Positions 56,904-64,000 of a DNA stretch of 64,000 nucleotides are shown here, in pieces. This stretch comes from a virus. Both the position numbers and the translations under genes were made by a program. The notes under the pieces were generated by a model. That model saw nothing but the letters and a program-made list of their open reading frames with translations. It had not been told where the DNA came from and ran no database searches. Position 1 is the stretch's first letter. Every line of letters starts with the position of its first letter. The stretch covers positions 1-64,000 of the IMG/VR virus record IMGVR_UViG_3300047564_003843, one strand, 5' to 3'.

Positions 56904-57983
56904 ATGGAGAGTTGGCAAAAACTAGATAGGTCATCTACCCCTTTGACCTCAACAGTTGAGATGGACAGCCTTACACAAGAGCTTGTTCGTCCCTTCGATT
57001 ACGAAACAAACGGTCTTTCAACCTTTCACCCGTTTGTTCTTCCAAAACTTCCTAGTGAGTTTAATCTTGGCGTAATTGTTGGTGCCTCTGGGACAGGTAA
57101 GTCAACTCTCCTCCAATCTTTTGGAAATCCAGTAATTCCAACTTGGGACTACAACAAATCAATTGCATCTCACTTTGATAATCCAGTAGATGCAAGTGAG
57201 CGCTTATCTGCAGCAGGACTTATGTCTGTTCCTGAGTGGGTAAAGCCTTATCAGGTTTTATCAAATGGACAAAAGTTTCGTGCTGACTTAGCAATATCTT
57301 TGCAAAGTGGTGCTGTCATTGATGAATACACATCTGTTGTAGATCGTAATGTTGCAAAAGCTGCATCAACATCAATGTCTAAATACATTCGTCGTAACAA
57401 CATAAAAGGAGTTGTGCTGGCAACTGTTCACCGCGACATCCTTGAGTTCCTTGAGCCAGATTGGGTTATTGATACTGACCGTGGCGAATGGACCTCAGGA
57501 AGGTATCTTCAACGACCTGAACTGGTTCTCGACATATATCCTGCCCACAACAGCGTTTGGGGATACTTCGCTTCGCACCACTATCTCTCCGAAAAGCTCA
57601 ATAAGGCCTCACACAGCTACTTGGCTATCTGGGAACAACAGTTAGTTGGTTATGTAGCAGCAATGACTTATCCGTCAGGCACTGTGCAAAATGCTTGGCG
57701 TGAGCATCGTTTAGTAGTTCATCCTGATTATCAAGGACTTGGGTTTGGCCCAAGAATTTCAGAAGCAGTTGCAGAGTATTATATAAATCAAGGAAAAAGA
57801 TATTTTTCAAAGACTTCTCATCCACGCTTAGGCGAATATAGAGACACTTCTAATTTGTGGAAACCTACATCAAAAAACCACATGAAACGTTTAGATGGAC
57901 ATATTGAACGTACAAATATGAGATGGCAATTAAATCCAAATCGATGGTCTTATTCTCACGAATATATAGGAGAAAATAAGTAA
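56904..57983 (+). CDS. ABC-type ATPase fused to GNAT-like transferase
   Basis: 359 residues. The N-terminal half is an ABC ATPase: Walker A GASGTGKST (60-68), signature-like LSNGQ (119-123), Walker B AVIDE (137-141), switch His 176. The C-terminal half (about 219-345) is GNAT-like: HRLVVHPDYQGLGFGPRISE with the QGLGFG acyl-CoA loop. No membrane segment, so it is not a transporter. Such fusions occur in actinobacterial genomes and phages; a Mom-like DNA or nucleotide modification role is conceivable but unproved. Leaderless-type start (TAGCCT, six bases, ATG). Confidence 0.85.
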   Translation: MESWQKLDRSSTPLTSTVEMDSLTQELVRPFDYETNGLSTFHPFVLPKLPSEFNLGVIVGASGTGKSTLLQSFGNPVIPTWDYNKSIASHFDNPVDASERLSAAGLMSVPEWVKPYQVLSNGQKFRADLAISLQSGAVIDEYTSVVDRNVAKAASTSMSKYIRRNNIKGVVLATVHRDILEFLEPDWVIDTDRGEWTSGRYLQRPELVLDIYPAHNSVWGYFASHHYLSEKLNKASHSYLAIWEQQLVGYVAAMTYPSGTVQNAWREHRLVVHPDYQGLGFGPRISEAVAEYYINQGKRYFSKTSHPRLGEYRDTSNLWKPTSKNHMKRLDGHIERTNMRWQLNPNRWSYSHEYIGENK

Positions 57984-58008
57984 TCTTTTTGAGGTCTACA
58001 CTGTAGAT

Positions 58009-58302
58009 ATGAGTGAGCCGAACTCACCCGAAGAGCCTCGGGACAAAGAACCTTCGTCTTTTGATTTCAATCGACTCGAGGTAGACCTTGGCATCTCATC
58101 TTTAGATGAAGATGCAATGCAGATGTATGAGCTTTTTAAGTCTTTAGTAAAAGCAGGTTTTAAAGACAAACAAGCTTTAAGACTTGTAGCTTTGATAATT
58201 ACAGAACATGATGTATTAGAAGAAGCTGTTATTTTTAATTTTGACCCTGATGATATGGAAGATTTAGAAGAACCAGAATCAGACCCTGACGAAGAGGAAT
58301 AA
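58009..58302 (+). CDS. Small acidic protein
   Basis: 97 residues, acidic. MQMYELFKSLVKAGFKDKQA and LRLVALIITEHDVLEEAVIF are helical; ends with EEPESDPDEEE. Leaderless-type start (TACACT, six bases, ATG). Next gene begins one base after its stop. Function unknown. Confidence 0.75.
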   Translation: MSEPNSPEEPRDKEPSSFDFNRLEVDLGISSLDEDAMQMYELFKSLVKAGFKDKQALRLVALIITEHDVLEEAVIFNFDPDDMEDLEEPESDPDEEE

Positions 58303-58303
58303 A

Positions 58304-58651
58304 GTGTCAGAAGAGCCAGAGCAAGACAGGTCAGACTACCTTTTCGGACTTCTTCTAGAAATAGGAGCAGTCGAGTTTTACGGAGTCTCTGGCGACACAG
58401 GGGAGCCTATCTACCGAATAACAGATTTGTGCGAAGAAATTTTCCCCGAGCTTTGGCAAGCGCAAGTACAACATGTTGGAGAGACAGCAAACAGGCTTTG
58501 GCAAATGGGGCTTGTTGAAATCAATCTTTCTGCAAAAGGGGAGACTGTCTACTTTAGAGAACATAATTACAGAAAATACTTAGAAATAAAAGATTCTCTC
58601 TCAGAAGAAGATAAAACCTTTATAGAGGTTTTTCTTGAAGATTTGTCTTAA
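58304..58651 (+). CDS. Winged-helix-like small protein
   Basis: 115 residues from GTG 58304 (GAAGAGGAAT upstream). RITDLCEEIFPELWQAQVQH and VGETANRLWQMGLVEIN followed by VYFREHNY look like a winged helix (helices then a beta-hairpin). Acidic overall, so DNA binding is uncertain. Coupled to the preceding gene. Confidence 0.65.
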   Translation: MSEEPEQDRSDYLFGLLLEIGAVEFYGVSGDTGEPIYRITDLCEEIFPELWQAQVQHVGETANRLWQMGLVEINLSAKGETVYFREHNYRKYLEIKDSLSEEDKTFIEVFLEDLS

Positions 58652-58668
58652 ACGCGTATACTGGAGAA

Positions 58669-58911
58669 ATGACTATGTCTTACGCCAGATTTTTTGCAGA
58701 TGATGTTTATGTATTTGCATCACCTAGAGGTCTTACATGTCAAATGTGTAGTTTTGGTGACATGTTGGAAACAAGCTTTTTAGCTGAATCAACCCAAGAA
58801 ATGGTTGACCACCTCAAAGCCCATCAGAAAAAAGGAGACAAGATGCCTTCAACAATTTTTGATGAGCTTTGGGCAGATGACTCCGAAAACTATCCTTCTA
58901 AAAAGAATTAA
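58669..58911 (+). CDS. Small hypothetical protein with Cys pair
   Basis: 80 residues. SPRGLTCQMCSFG and MVDHLKAHQKKGDKMP resemble a zinc-finger C2H2-like module (CxxC ... HLxxH). The promoter is clear: TTGAAG (58635-58640), 16 bases, TATACT (58657-58662), six bases, ATG 58669, i.e. leaderless. Confidence 0.75.
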   Translation: MTMSYARFFADDVYVFASPRGLTCQMCSFGDMLETSFLAESTQEMVDHLKAHQKKGDKMPSTIFDELWADDSENYPSKKN

Positions 58912-59318
58912 AAGTTTTTAATATCTTTTAACTTCTCAAACAGTTCCATAATTTTAGGTGGAGTGTTTGTAAGCTTTATATTATTATTGCTGTGATTTTC
59001 TTCAAACCGCGGGAACATAATTGTTGTATGTCCTCCATCGTTTGAATATGCTCTTGGATTTCTTTTATTTCTCCAAAGCTCGTCTGTAATCTGTTCCCAC
59101 TCATTCGGGTGGTCAGTTAGCTGCCTTAAGTTCTCGTGACGAAATAGCTTTTCTAAAGCTTCTGGCATAAAGTAAAGAGTATTTTCGGTGTGAGGATAAT
59201 CTGTAAAAAAATCTACTAACTTTATATAAAAAGCTTTTAGTTCAGGGTCATCTTCAGATAAATCAAGCTCATAATTAGCATGACGCATCCACTCTTCTTT
59301 GCTGTATTCAAATGCCAT
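58908..59318 (-). CDS. Hypothetical protein
   Basis: 136 residues, helical and acidic, aromatic (LYFMPEALEKLFRHENLRQL). Tail-to-tail with the gene at 58669 (four-base overlap), and overlapped 11 bases at its start by the pyruvyltransferase-like gene. Perhaps its partner. No family recognised. Confidence 0.7.
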   Translation of the reverse strand: MAFEYSKEEWMRHANYELDLSEDDPELKAFYIKLVDFFTDYPHTENTLYFMPEALEKLFRHENLRQLTDHPNEWEQITDELWRNKRNPRAYSNDGGHTTIMFPRFEENHSNNNIKLTNTPPKIMELFEKLKDIKNF

Positions 59319-60039
59319 TTATATTCCTATTCCTAACATTATCGTTATACCATTTTCGTCCCTCGGCTACGTTTGAGACAAAAACTGGTTCCCCTAAGTC
59401 TACCGAAGCAAACCAGTCATACCACTTAGGCAAGCAGTCAATGTATGGTCCGTCTAATAAAGCAAATGGTATCCCATACGCATGCGCTGTAATTGCAACG
59501 TGCATAGCCCCCGCTAAAACAAAGCGTGCTCCTGATATTTTGTGAACCATAGCAATAGTCTCATCAATAGTTTCTACAACAGCGCTTATTACAGCATCAG
59601 CACCATATTCGTGGTGCGTAAATTTATTATAATCAGATGGATCTTTTATGTGGCGCACAACTATTGCCATAGCGTTTGGAGCAGCTTTAGTTAAAATATT
59701 TGGCAGTATGTAAGCAGGATCTTTACTTACTTCTACATCAACTCCATGTTTTTCTAACTCCATTTGAGTGTATGGACCGCGAGCGCCGATAAATTCACAT
59801 GCACCTACAAGTTGAGGATCTAAACCTTCTCCACGCCACCCACAAGAAATAAATATTGGTTTGTAACCTTGTCTTAAAGTTTCATCTATTATTTCATTAC
59901 ATATAACACTTCCAAGAGGAAAGTACATATTTTCGGTGTCGTTGTACCAAGCGTTATACACAGATGGCGGAGTAATTAACTCAGCCAGAGCATCGCCATA
60001 GTTCCTGACGACCCCATCCATCTTCCACTCATAAATCAC
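59308..60039 (-). CDS. Polysaccharide pyruvyltransferase-like protein
   Basis: 243 residues. NYGDALAELITPPSVYN, FISCGWRGEG, FIGARGPYTQMELEKHGV, VSKDPAYILPN and MHVAITAHAYGIPFALLDG match the polysaccharide pyruvyl transferase family (GT-B fold), which adds ketal-linked pyruvate to surface sugars using PEP. Shorter than cellular homologues (about 300-380), so some parts may be reduced. It suggests surface or virion glycan modification. AGAGGTG precedes the ATG. Confidence 0.8.
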   Translation of the reverse strand: MIYEWKMDGVVRNYGDALAELITPPSVYNAWYNDTENMYFPLGSVICNEIIDETLRQGYKPIFISCGWRGEGLDPQLVGACEFIGARGPYTQMELEKHGVDVEVSKDPAYILPNILTKAAPNAMAIVVRHIKDPSDYNKFTHHEYGADAVISAVVETIDETIAMVHKISGARFVLAGAMHVAITAHAYGIPFALLDGPYIDCLPKWYDWFASVDLGEPVFVSNVAEGRKWYNDNVRNRNINGI

Positions 60040-60141
60040 CTCTCAACCTTACCTTCCCCCTCCCCTCTTTATTTCTCAACGCGCCGCTGCTTTTAACGGA
60101 AAGAGAGCCCGGAAAATTGAAATTTGTATTATGATAAACAC
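60040..60141 (+). promoter_or_regulatory. Leaderless -10 before the paralog pair
   Basis: TATGAT at 60130-60135, then six bases (AAACAC) and ATG 60142. No recognisable TTGACA at -35. The short interval also holds the divergent start of the pyruvyltransferase-like gene. Confidence 0.6.
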
Positions 60142-60885
60142 ATGGCACGCAAAGACGAAGTTACGGTTTATTGGTCTCCTTACTACCCTGTCAGGGCAGA
60201 GGAGCGCTATGACTGGAACATGATGTATCAGGACCCAAAATCCTTAACAGATTCTTTAAAGCCTGAAAGAGTAGTTGATGGTGACCCCAACAACAGTATC
60301 TTTTTTTGCCCTGCTTATAAAAATATGTTTTCTAATACATTTGTCTTTTCAAATCTTGTAGATAGTAAATATGAATTTAATCCAGAGACTAAACAGTTTG
60401 TTGCTGTTCAAGACCATCAATATGTATTATCTCGTTCGATGGAACCTTTTATGCAGGATAGAAGGGTAATTTGGATTCCTCTTGGTTGGACTTTCTTTTG
60501 CGAAGAGGATGTAGAAATGGAGCTTATGCCACCAATTCTTCACGACACTATTCATAGACACTATGGAAGTATCACCCCAGGACGATTTAACATCTCTAAG
60601 TGGTACAGACCTTGCATAACAGAGTTTATTCTTTGGAAAGGTCAAAACAGATTCCATCTTGCTGAAGAACCAGTAATGTACGCAAGATTTCATACAGACA
60701 AGAAAGTTGTCCTTAAACGTTTTGAAATGACAGCTGACCTACAAAAATTAGCTGAAAGCATTGCTGACACAAAAAACAACCTTGGCAGGTTCAAGTCCCT
60801 AGCTTACAGATACGATACTTTTGTTAAATCTCGAACCAAAGAGATTGTTCTTCGTAAAATAAAAGAGGCTGTTATAGATGAGTAA
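60142..60885 (+). CDS. Aquatic-phage conserved protein, paralog 1
   Basis: 247 residues from ATG 60142. YWSPYYPVRAEERYDWNMMY, IFFCPAYKNMFSNTFVFSNL, ITPGRFNISKWYRPCITEFI, FHTDKKVVLKRF and RTKEIVLRKIKEAVI align along the whole length with the next gene, so the two are tandem duplicates. No catalytic motif. I recall similar proteins in T4-like aquatic phages. Followed by a cytidylyltransferase-like gene, which may point to surface chemistry. Confidence 0.75.
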   Translation: MARKDEVTVYWSPYYPVRAEERYDWNMMYQDPKSLTDSLKPERVVDGDPNNSIFFCPAYKNMFSNTFVFSNLVDSKYEFNPETKQFVAVQDHQYVLSRSMEPFMQDRRVIWIPLGWTFFCEEDVEMELMPPILHDTIHRHYGSITPGRFNISKWYRPCITEFILWKGQNRFHLAEEPVMYARFHTDKKVVLKRFEMTADLQKLAESIADTKNNLGRFKSLAYRYDTFVKSRTKEIVLRKIKEAVIDE

Positions 60886-61618
60886 AGACGAGATTGTTGT
60901 TTATTGGGGACCTTGTTACGAAGTTGGTCCAGACCACATTATTGATTGGAACATGTTCTATGCCGACCCTACAGAGCTTCTTCCTGATTTAAAAAAGATG
61001 AAAGATAAGACAGCAGGAAATCAAAGCATACTTTACTGCCCTGCTTTCACCGAAAACTATAAAAATACTTTTGTATTCAGCAGCGTTGTAGACAGCAGGT
61101 TTTCATACAACCATCAACAAAATTGCTGGGAAATACCTAATAAGTATCAAATACACCCTGCTACAACCATGCGAACCAGTTACATGGAAAATCGCAAACC
61201 TTTAGTTCTTTCTATGATTTGGCTTTTTGTTTCTGAAGAGCCATTAGAGATGGAGATTATTTCTCCATACCTTCATCAAACAGAGTCTTCCAAGTACGGG
61301 GTTATTGCCACTGGAAGGTTTGATATTGGACGTTGGTATAGACCTATCCATGCCGACTATCTGTTGTGGAGCGGTCTTGACAACTTTGCAATTAAAGAAG
61401 GAGACCCCTTTTTCTATGTAAGATTTAATACTGATAAAAAGGTTGTTTTAAAAAGATACGTTAATACCCCTGAAATCTACAAGCAGACTGTTTCTAATGT
61501 TGAAACTAAATTTCTTTTTGGTAAGACACCCCCTCTTGCAAAGCTATACAACTACTTTTCAAAAACTAGAACCAAAGACATAATGCTTAAAAAGATAAAA
61601 GATGCGGTGATTGAGTAA
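60878..61618 (+). CDS. Aquatic-phage conserved protein, paralog 2
   Basis: 246 residues, ATG overlapping paralog 1 by eight bases. YWGPCYEVGPDHIIDWNMFY, LYCPAFTENYKNTFVFSSVV, ATGRFDIGRWYRPIHADYLL, FNTDKKVVLKRY and RTKDIMLKKIKDAVIE mirror paralog 1. Its stop overlaps the next start by one base. The two may form a heterodimer; inference. Confidence 0.75.
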   Translation: MSKDEIVVYWGPCYEVGPDHIIDWNMFYADPTELLPDLKKMKDKTAGNQSILYCPAFTENYKNTFVFSSVVDSRFSYNHQQNCWEIPNKYQIHPATTMRTSYMENRKPLVLSMIWLFVSEEPLEMEIISPYLHQTESSKYGVIATGRFDIGRWYRPIHADYLLWSGLDNFAIKEGDPFFYVRFNTDKKVVLKRYVNTPEIYKQTVSNVETKFLFGKTPPLAKLYNYFSKTRTKDIMLKKIKDAVIE

Positions 61619-62070
61619 TGGAATCTTCGGCACTGGTTGAGCTTGAGCGTATGTTTAAGCAGAACAAGGTTGGCTTTACAGCCTCTTGTTTTGACCTTCT
61701 ACACGCAGGACACATTCTTATGCTTGAAGAAGCAAAATCAGTTTGTGACCACCTTATAGTGGCACTTCAAGCAGACCCAAGCATTGACAGACCTCAGAAA
61801 AGAAAACCCATTCAATCTTTAATTGAGCGTCAAATCCAACTTAAAGCAGTTAAGTATGTAGATGAAATTGTTGTTTATGAGACAGAAGATGACCTACTCA
61901 ATCTACTCAAGACCTTGCCTATAGATGTTCGAATTATTGGTGAAGACTACATAGGTAAAGATTTCACAGGTAGGGACTACTGCATAACTCACAACATAGA
62001 TATTTACTACAATAGTCGCAGACACACCTACTCCTCTACAGAGTTGATAGAGCGCATCCGAAAGGTATAA
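61618..62070 (+). CDS. Cytidylyltransferase-like (TagD type) enzyme
   Basis: 150 residues. VGFTASCFDLLHAGHILMLE contains the HxGH nucleotide site (29-32), and YSSTELIERI near the end replaces the RTEGISTS-type motif. This is the nucleotidyltransferase fold of glycerol-3-phosphate and ADP-heptose-type cytidylyltransferases, which activate a phosphate compound with CTP. It fits the pyruvyltransferase-like and glycosyltransferase-like genes as sugar or polyol activation. The exact substrate cannot be read. Confidence 0.85.
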   Translation: MESSALVELERMFKQNKVGFTASCFDLLHAGHILMLEEAKSVCDHLIVALQADPSIDRPQKRKPIQSLIERQIQLKAVKYVDEIVVYETEDDLLNLLKTLPIDVRIIGEDYIGKDFTGRDYCITHNIDIYYNSRRHTYSSTELIERIRKV

Positions 62071-62090
62071 GGGAACGGGAGCCCGGAGAA

Positions 62091-62309
62091 ATGAACTATA
62101 GAGATATTCAAGCTGGCTCCATCTTTCAAGCATGGGGAAGTTTTAGTAGCCCAACTCTTTCAGAACCAGTAACTCTTTCTATAACTACAAAGTGTCCAGA
62201 GAAGTGGCTACTTATTGATAGAGAAACTGGTCAGGTTTATCAAGGTTCCGATGAAGTAAATCCTCATATGCCTTCACAGATGCTTTGGAAACCTATAGAA
62301 TCTAATTAA
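62091..62309 (+). CDS. Small hypothetical protein
   Basis: 72 residues (MNYRDIQAGSIFQAWGSFSS, then KWLLIDRETGQVYQGSDE). Possible beta-barrel-like small domain. GGGAGCCCGGAG lies upstream. Function unknown; I recall similar short proteins in actinophages. Confidence 0.75.
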   Translation: MNYRDIQAGSIFQAWGSFSSPTLSEPVTLSITTKCPEKWLLIDRETGQVYQGSDEVNPHMPSQMLWKPIESN

Positions 62310-62352
62310 CAGTAGAAAGTCTTCTGTTATTGCAGTACATATAGGAGCCACA

Positions 62353-62742
62353 ATGTTGGCTAAGACAAATTCAGGTAGTGACAAACAAGTAATACAACCA
62401 AAACAGTGGACATTAGTTTATTTTGGTGAAAAGAAACAAACATCTTTTATATCTCATGGTGCAGGTAAACTTCTTTTTAATGTCATCCTTCGTGTTGAAT
62501 ATCCCGAGATAGGGTGCCCAAGAACTCTTCGAGGACGATTTGTCAGATGGCCTAATACATCAAAAGCAGATGAAACGGGTCATAACGATGTTAATCCAAT
62601 TGCTGGACTAACAAGACATCACCACTGGGACCACTTCTTAGAGAACAGAGCTAAAATGCCAGTAGGTTTTATAGTCTGGCATGATGGAGAAAGCCCTATT
62701 GTTCTTGATGGAAGACAGATTAAAAGCTTTTTAAGTAACTAG
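62353..62742 (+). CDS. Conserved hypothetical protein
   Basis: 129 residues from ATG 62353 with TAGGAGCCACA upstream. TRHHHWDHFLENRAKMPVGF and IVWHDGESP form a His-rich module. Mostly beta. Ends convergent with the gene at 62739 (four-base overlap). Function unknown. Confidence 0.75.
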   Translation: MLAKTNSGSDKQVIQPKQWTLVYFGEKKQTSFISHGAGKLLFNVILRVEYPEIGCPRTLRGRFVRWPNTSKADETGHNDVNPIAGLTRHHHWDHFLENRAKMPVGFIVWHDGESPIVLDGRQIKSFLSN

Positions 62743-63464
62743 TTATATTCTTTTCTAGTCCAAAACTTATCTTTGTATGCATTGTAAAAACTCATTTTTA
62801 GTTTTCTTATGCTTCTTTGAATAGTTATCATGTCTGATCTCTCTCCATACTTCATTTCATAAGATTCTCTTTTAAATGGAATAACTTGAGCCATTGGATA
62901 CCCTGCAGGGATTATCCCCTCCCACTCGGGGTCAATTAAAAATGGAAAGTTAATTGGATGAGCGTAAGTATCAGTGTCAACGATAGCTGGGATACATTGA
63001 AGTATTTGGTCTTTTGCATCTCTATTCATTGGAGGAACAAATAAACATGAGTAACCTTTTGGAGTTATTACTGTCCAAGGTGAGTGAAATTTTGGAATTG
63101 CATTGTCAGGATGTTTTTGCACATGAGGATGAGTAGACATTTGTAATGGTGGATGAAACCCTAAAACATCGTAATCAGGCCATTGAAAAAGTTGCTGACC
63201 ATCTTTTTTTGTCACCTTCACATCTGTGGTTAAAGGGATTATGTAACCTGCTGTCATAGCATCCAGCATTGGCATGCACTTTTTTCCTGTCGCGGTGCCC
63301 GTGTTCAACCCGATGTCACTCCAGTAGACAGTCCCCTGCTCTCCATCTATGTATGAAGGCAGTTTTTTATACCAGTCTGGAACAGCTTTTTTGGCGGGGT
63401 AAGGTCGAGTCTCCTCTGGGAGGTCTCCCATAAGGTCCACAAAAGTAATTGGTACTGAAGTCAT
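62739..63464 (-). CDS. Conserved WYKK protein (DUF6065-like), copy 2
   Basis: 241 residues. VPDWYKKLPSYIDG, CMPMLDAMTAGY, WTVITPKGYSCLF, WEGIIPAGYPMAQVIPFKR and WTRKEYN match the gene at 50847 along the full length, about 11 kb away and on the other strand. Unlike copy 1 it has no halogenase neighbour. Leaderless-type start (TAGTTT, seven bases, ATG). Confidence 0.8.
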   Translation of the reverse strand: MTSVPITFVDLMGDLPEETRPYPAKKAVPDWYKKLPSYIDGEQGTVYWSDIGLNTGTATGKKCMPMLDAMTAGYIIPLTTDVKVTKKDGQQLFQWPDYDVLGFHPPLQMSTHPHVQKHPDNAIPKFHSPWTVITPKGYSCLFVPPMNRDAKDQILQCIPAIVDTDTYAHPINFPFLIDPEWEGIIPAGYPMAQVIPFKRESYEMKYGERSDMITIQRSIRKLKMSFYNAYKDKFWTRKEYN

Positions 63465-63524
63465 ATATCTAAAACTACACCTTTTTCCTCAAAAGACAAC
63501 ACACAACTTACCTATAATTATCAA

Positions 63525-63606
63525 GATACATAGATTTCCTTACCCGACATGCTAAGGAAAAAGGCGGCTGGACCCATAATCAACGGTCCAGTCGCCTTCT
63601 TTATTT
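63525..63606 (+). ncRNA. Candidate small RNA of about 80 bases
   Basis: TATAAT at 63513-63518 would start a transcript near 63525. It then has a hairpin TTTCCTTA / TAAGGAAA (63535-63560) and a strong terminator stem (63563-63596) with TTCTTTATTTT. There is no start codon or ORF in it on the plus strand. No clear -35 is seen, so expression is not certain. Confidence 0.55.
63563..63606 (+). terminator. Strong bidirectional terminator
   Basis: GGCGGCTGGACC (63563-63574) pairs with GGTCCAGTCGCC (63585-63596), 12 pairs with one G-U. Followed by TTCTTTATTTT on the plus strand and TTTTTCC on the minus strand. Confidence 0.85.
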
Positions 63607-63645
63607 TGAGCGATAATAGACCTTGGACAAGGTATTGGAGAAACA

Positions 63646-63876
63646 ATGAGAAAACTAGGGCTCCTAAGCGTATTGGCGCTAGGTCTTCTTTTAACAGGAT
63701 GTGGGTATCAGGGTAATTATCGATATCCATGCCAAGAACCACACAATTGGGAAACAGCTGAATGCAAGCCTCCTGTTTGCACTGTTGCTGGCACTTGTCC
63801 AGTAGACTTGGTAGGCGAGGATGTCTTTAACGGCGAGACAACAACAACAGATAGTGGAGCGACACCAAATGGCTAG
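63646..63876 (+). CDS. Small lipoprotein
   Basis: 76 residues. MRKLGLLSVLALGLLLTGCG is a lipoprotein signal with a lipobox (LTGC), so Cys 19 would be lipidated. The body YQGNYRYPCQEPHNWETAEC is a short Cys-rich module I recall from T4-like aquatic phages, followed by an acidic tail. It may act at the host membrane, e.g. in exclusion, or in the virion. TTGGAGAAAC precedes the ATG. Confidence 0.8.
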   Translation: MRKLGLLSVLALGLLLTGCGYQGNYRYPCQEPHNWETAECKPPVCTVAGTCPVDLVGEDVFNGETTTTDSGATPNG

Positions 63877-64000
63877 ATATAGATATTCTCAAGCAGAGCT
63901 TGACTCTCGCTTGAAGTTTACCCTTGGAATTATTCTTGGGGTTATTTTGCTGTGCACAGCAATTGGTATTTTGTATGGATTGCTTTTTGTAACACAGCCA
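63869..64000 (+). CDS. Membrane protein, partial at window end
   Basis: ATG at 63869 overlaps the lipoprotein stop by eight bases. The 44 visible residues read MARYRYSQAELDSRLKFTLG then a hydrophobic helix (ILGVILLCTAIGILYGLLF). It continues beyond the window. It is coupled to the lipoprotein, perhaps as one complex. Confidence 0.7.
   Translation, partial: MARYRYSQAELDSRLKFTLGIILGVILLCTAIGILYGLLFVTQP

Noticed and set aside
63521-63742. Leftward 73-residue frame
   Set aside because: It runs antisense through the lipoprotein gene and the bidirectional terminator.
1-64000. Prophage or integration genes
   Set aside because: No integrase, excisionase or clear repressor is visible, so temperate lifestyle cannot be supported from this window.

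Overview
The window reads as part of a large tailed-phage genome (Caudoviricetes) whose host is probably an actinobacterium, plausibly an aquatic one of moderate to low GC. The phage assignment rests on a portal protein, a fused capsid-maturation protease, a small-terminase candidate, a holin and lysis enzymes. The actinobacterial assignment rests on actinophage-type domain architectures in the head genes, a DUF3039-like gene, a second small actinobacterial-type zinc protein, and many promoters with a -10 box 6-7 bases before the start codon, as in leaderless actinobacterial mRNAs. Several right-arm genes (tryptophan halogenase-like, speD-like, a small lipoprotein, sugar-modifying enzymes) resemble cargo known from aquatic T4-like phages. 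No large terminase, major capsid, tail or DNA polymerase gene is visible, so the genome continues beyond both ends.

Layout. (1) 1-20.6 kb, leftward: small HTH protein, portal, a Cys-rich protein, a 3133-residue multidomain protein, a 1401-residue fused protease and an acidic Ala/Glu-rich protein running off the edge. (2) 20.6-22.7 kb: a 760-bp G/T-rich non-coding divergence region, then a short rightward cluster of small genes with three near-identical promoters and two terminators. (3) 22.8-44.0 kb, leftward: lysis genes, many small proteins, an HslV-like peptidase, a MoxR-type AAA ATPase with a VWA/HExxH partner, a repeat-rich non-coding block (39.7-40.3 kb), a terminase-small-like gene and a holin. 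(4) 44.0-44.5 kb: an AT-rich non-coding block with four regularly spaced imperfect hairpins. (5) 44.5-64 kb, mostly rightward: glycosyltransferase, class II ribonucleotide reductase, M23 peptidase, halogenase cluster, SpeD-like decarboxylase, ABC-GNAT fusion, pyruvyltransferase-like and cytidylyltransferase-like genes, and a lipoprotein.

The genes suggest a lytic phage that packages very large multidomain proteins in its head, makes its own dNTPs, and carries a set of small-molecule or surface-modification enzymes. The most unusual signals are not genes: a dispersed 12-bp word (AATTTTTACCCC) found about 27 times only between 19.5 and 41.8 kb; a second 17-bp dispersed word often near it; promoters whose spacer, rather than -10 box, is conserved; the four-hairpin array; and at least 17 leaderless-type starts. 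All family assignments are from reading the sequence; no database search was run.
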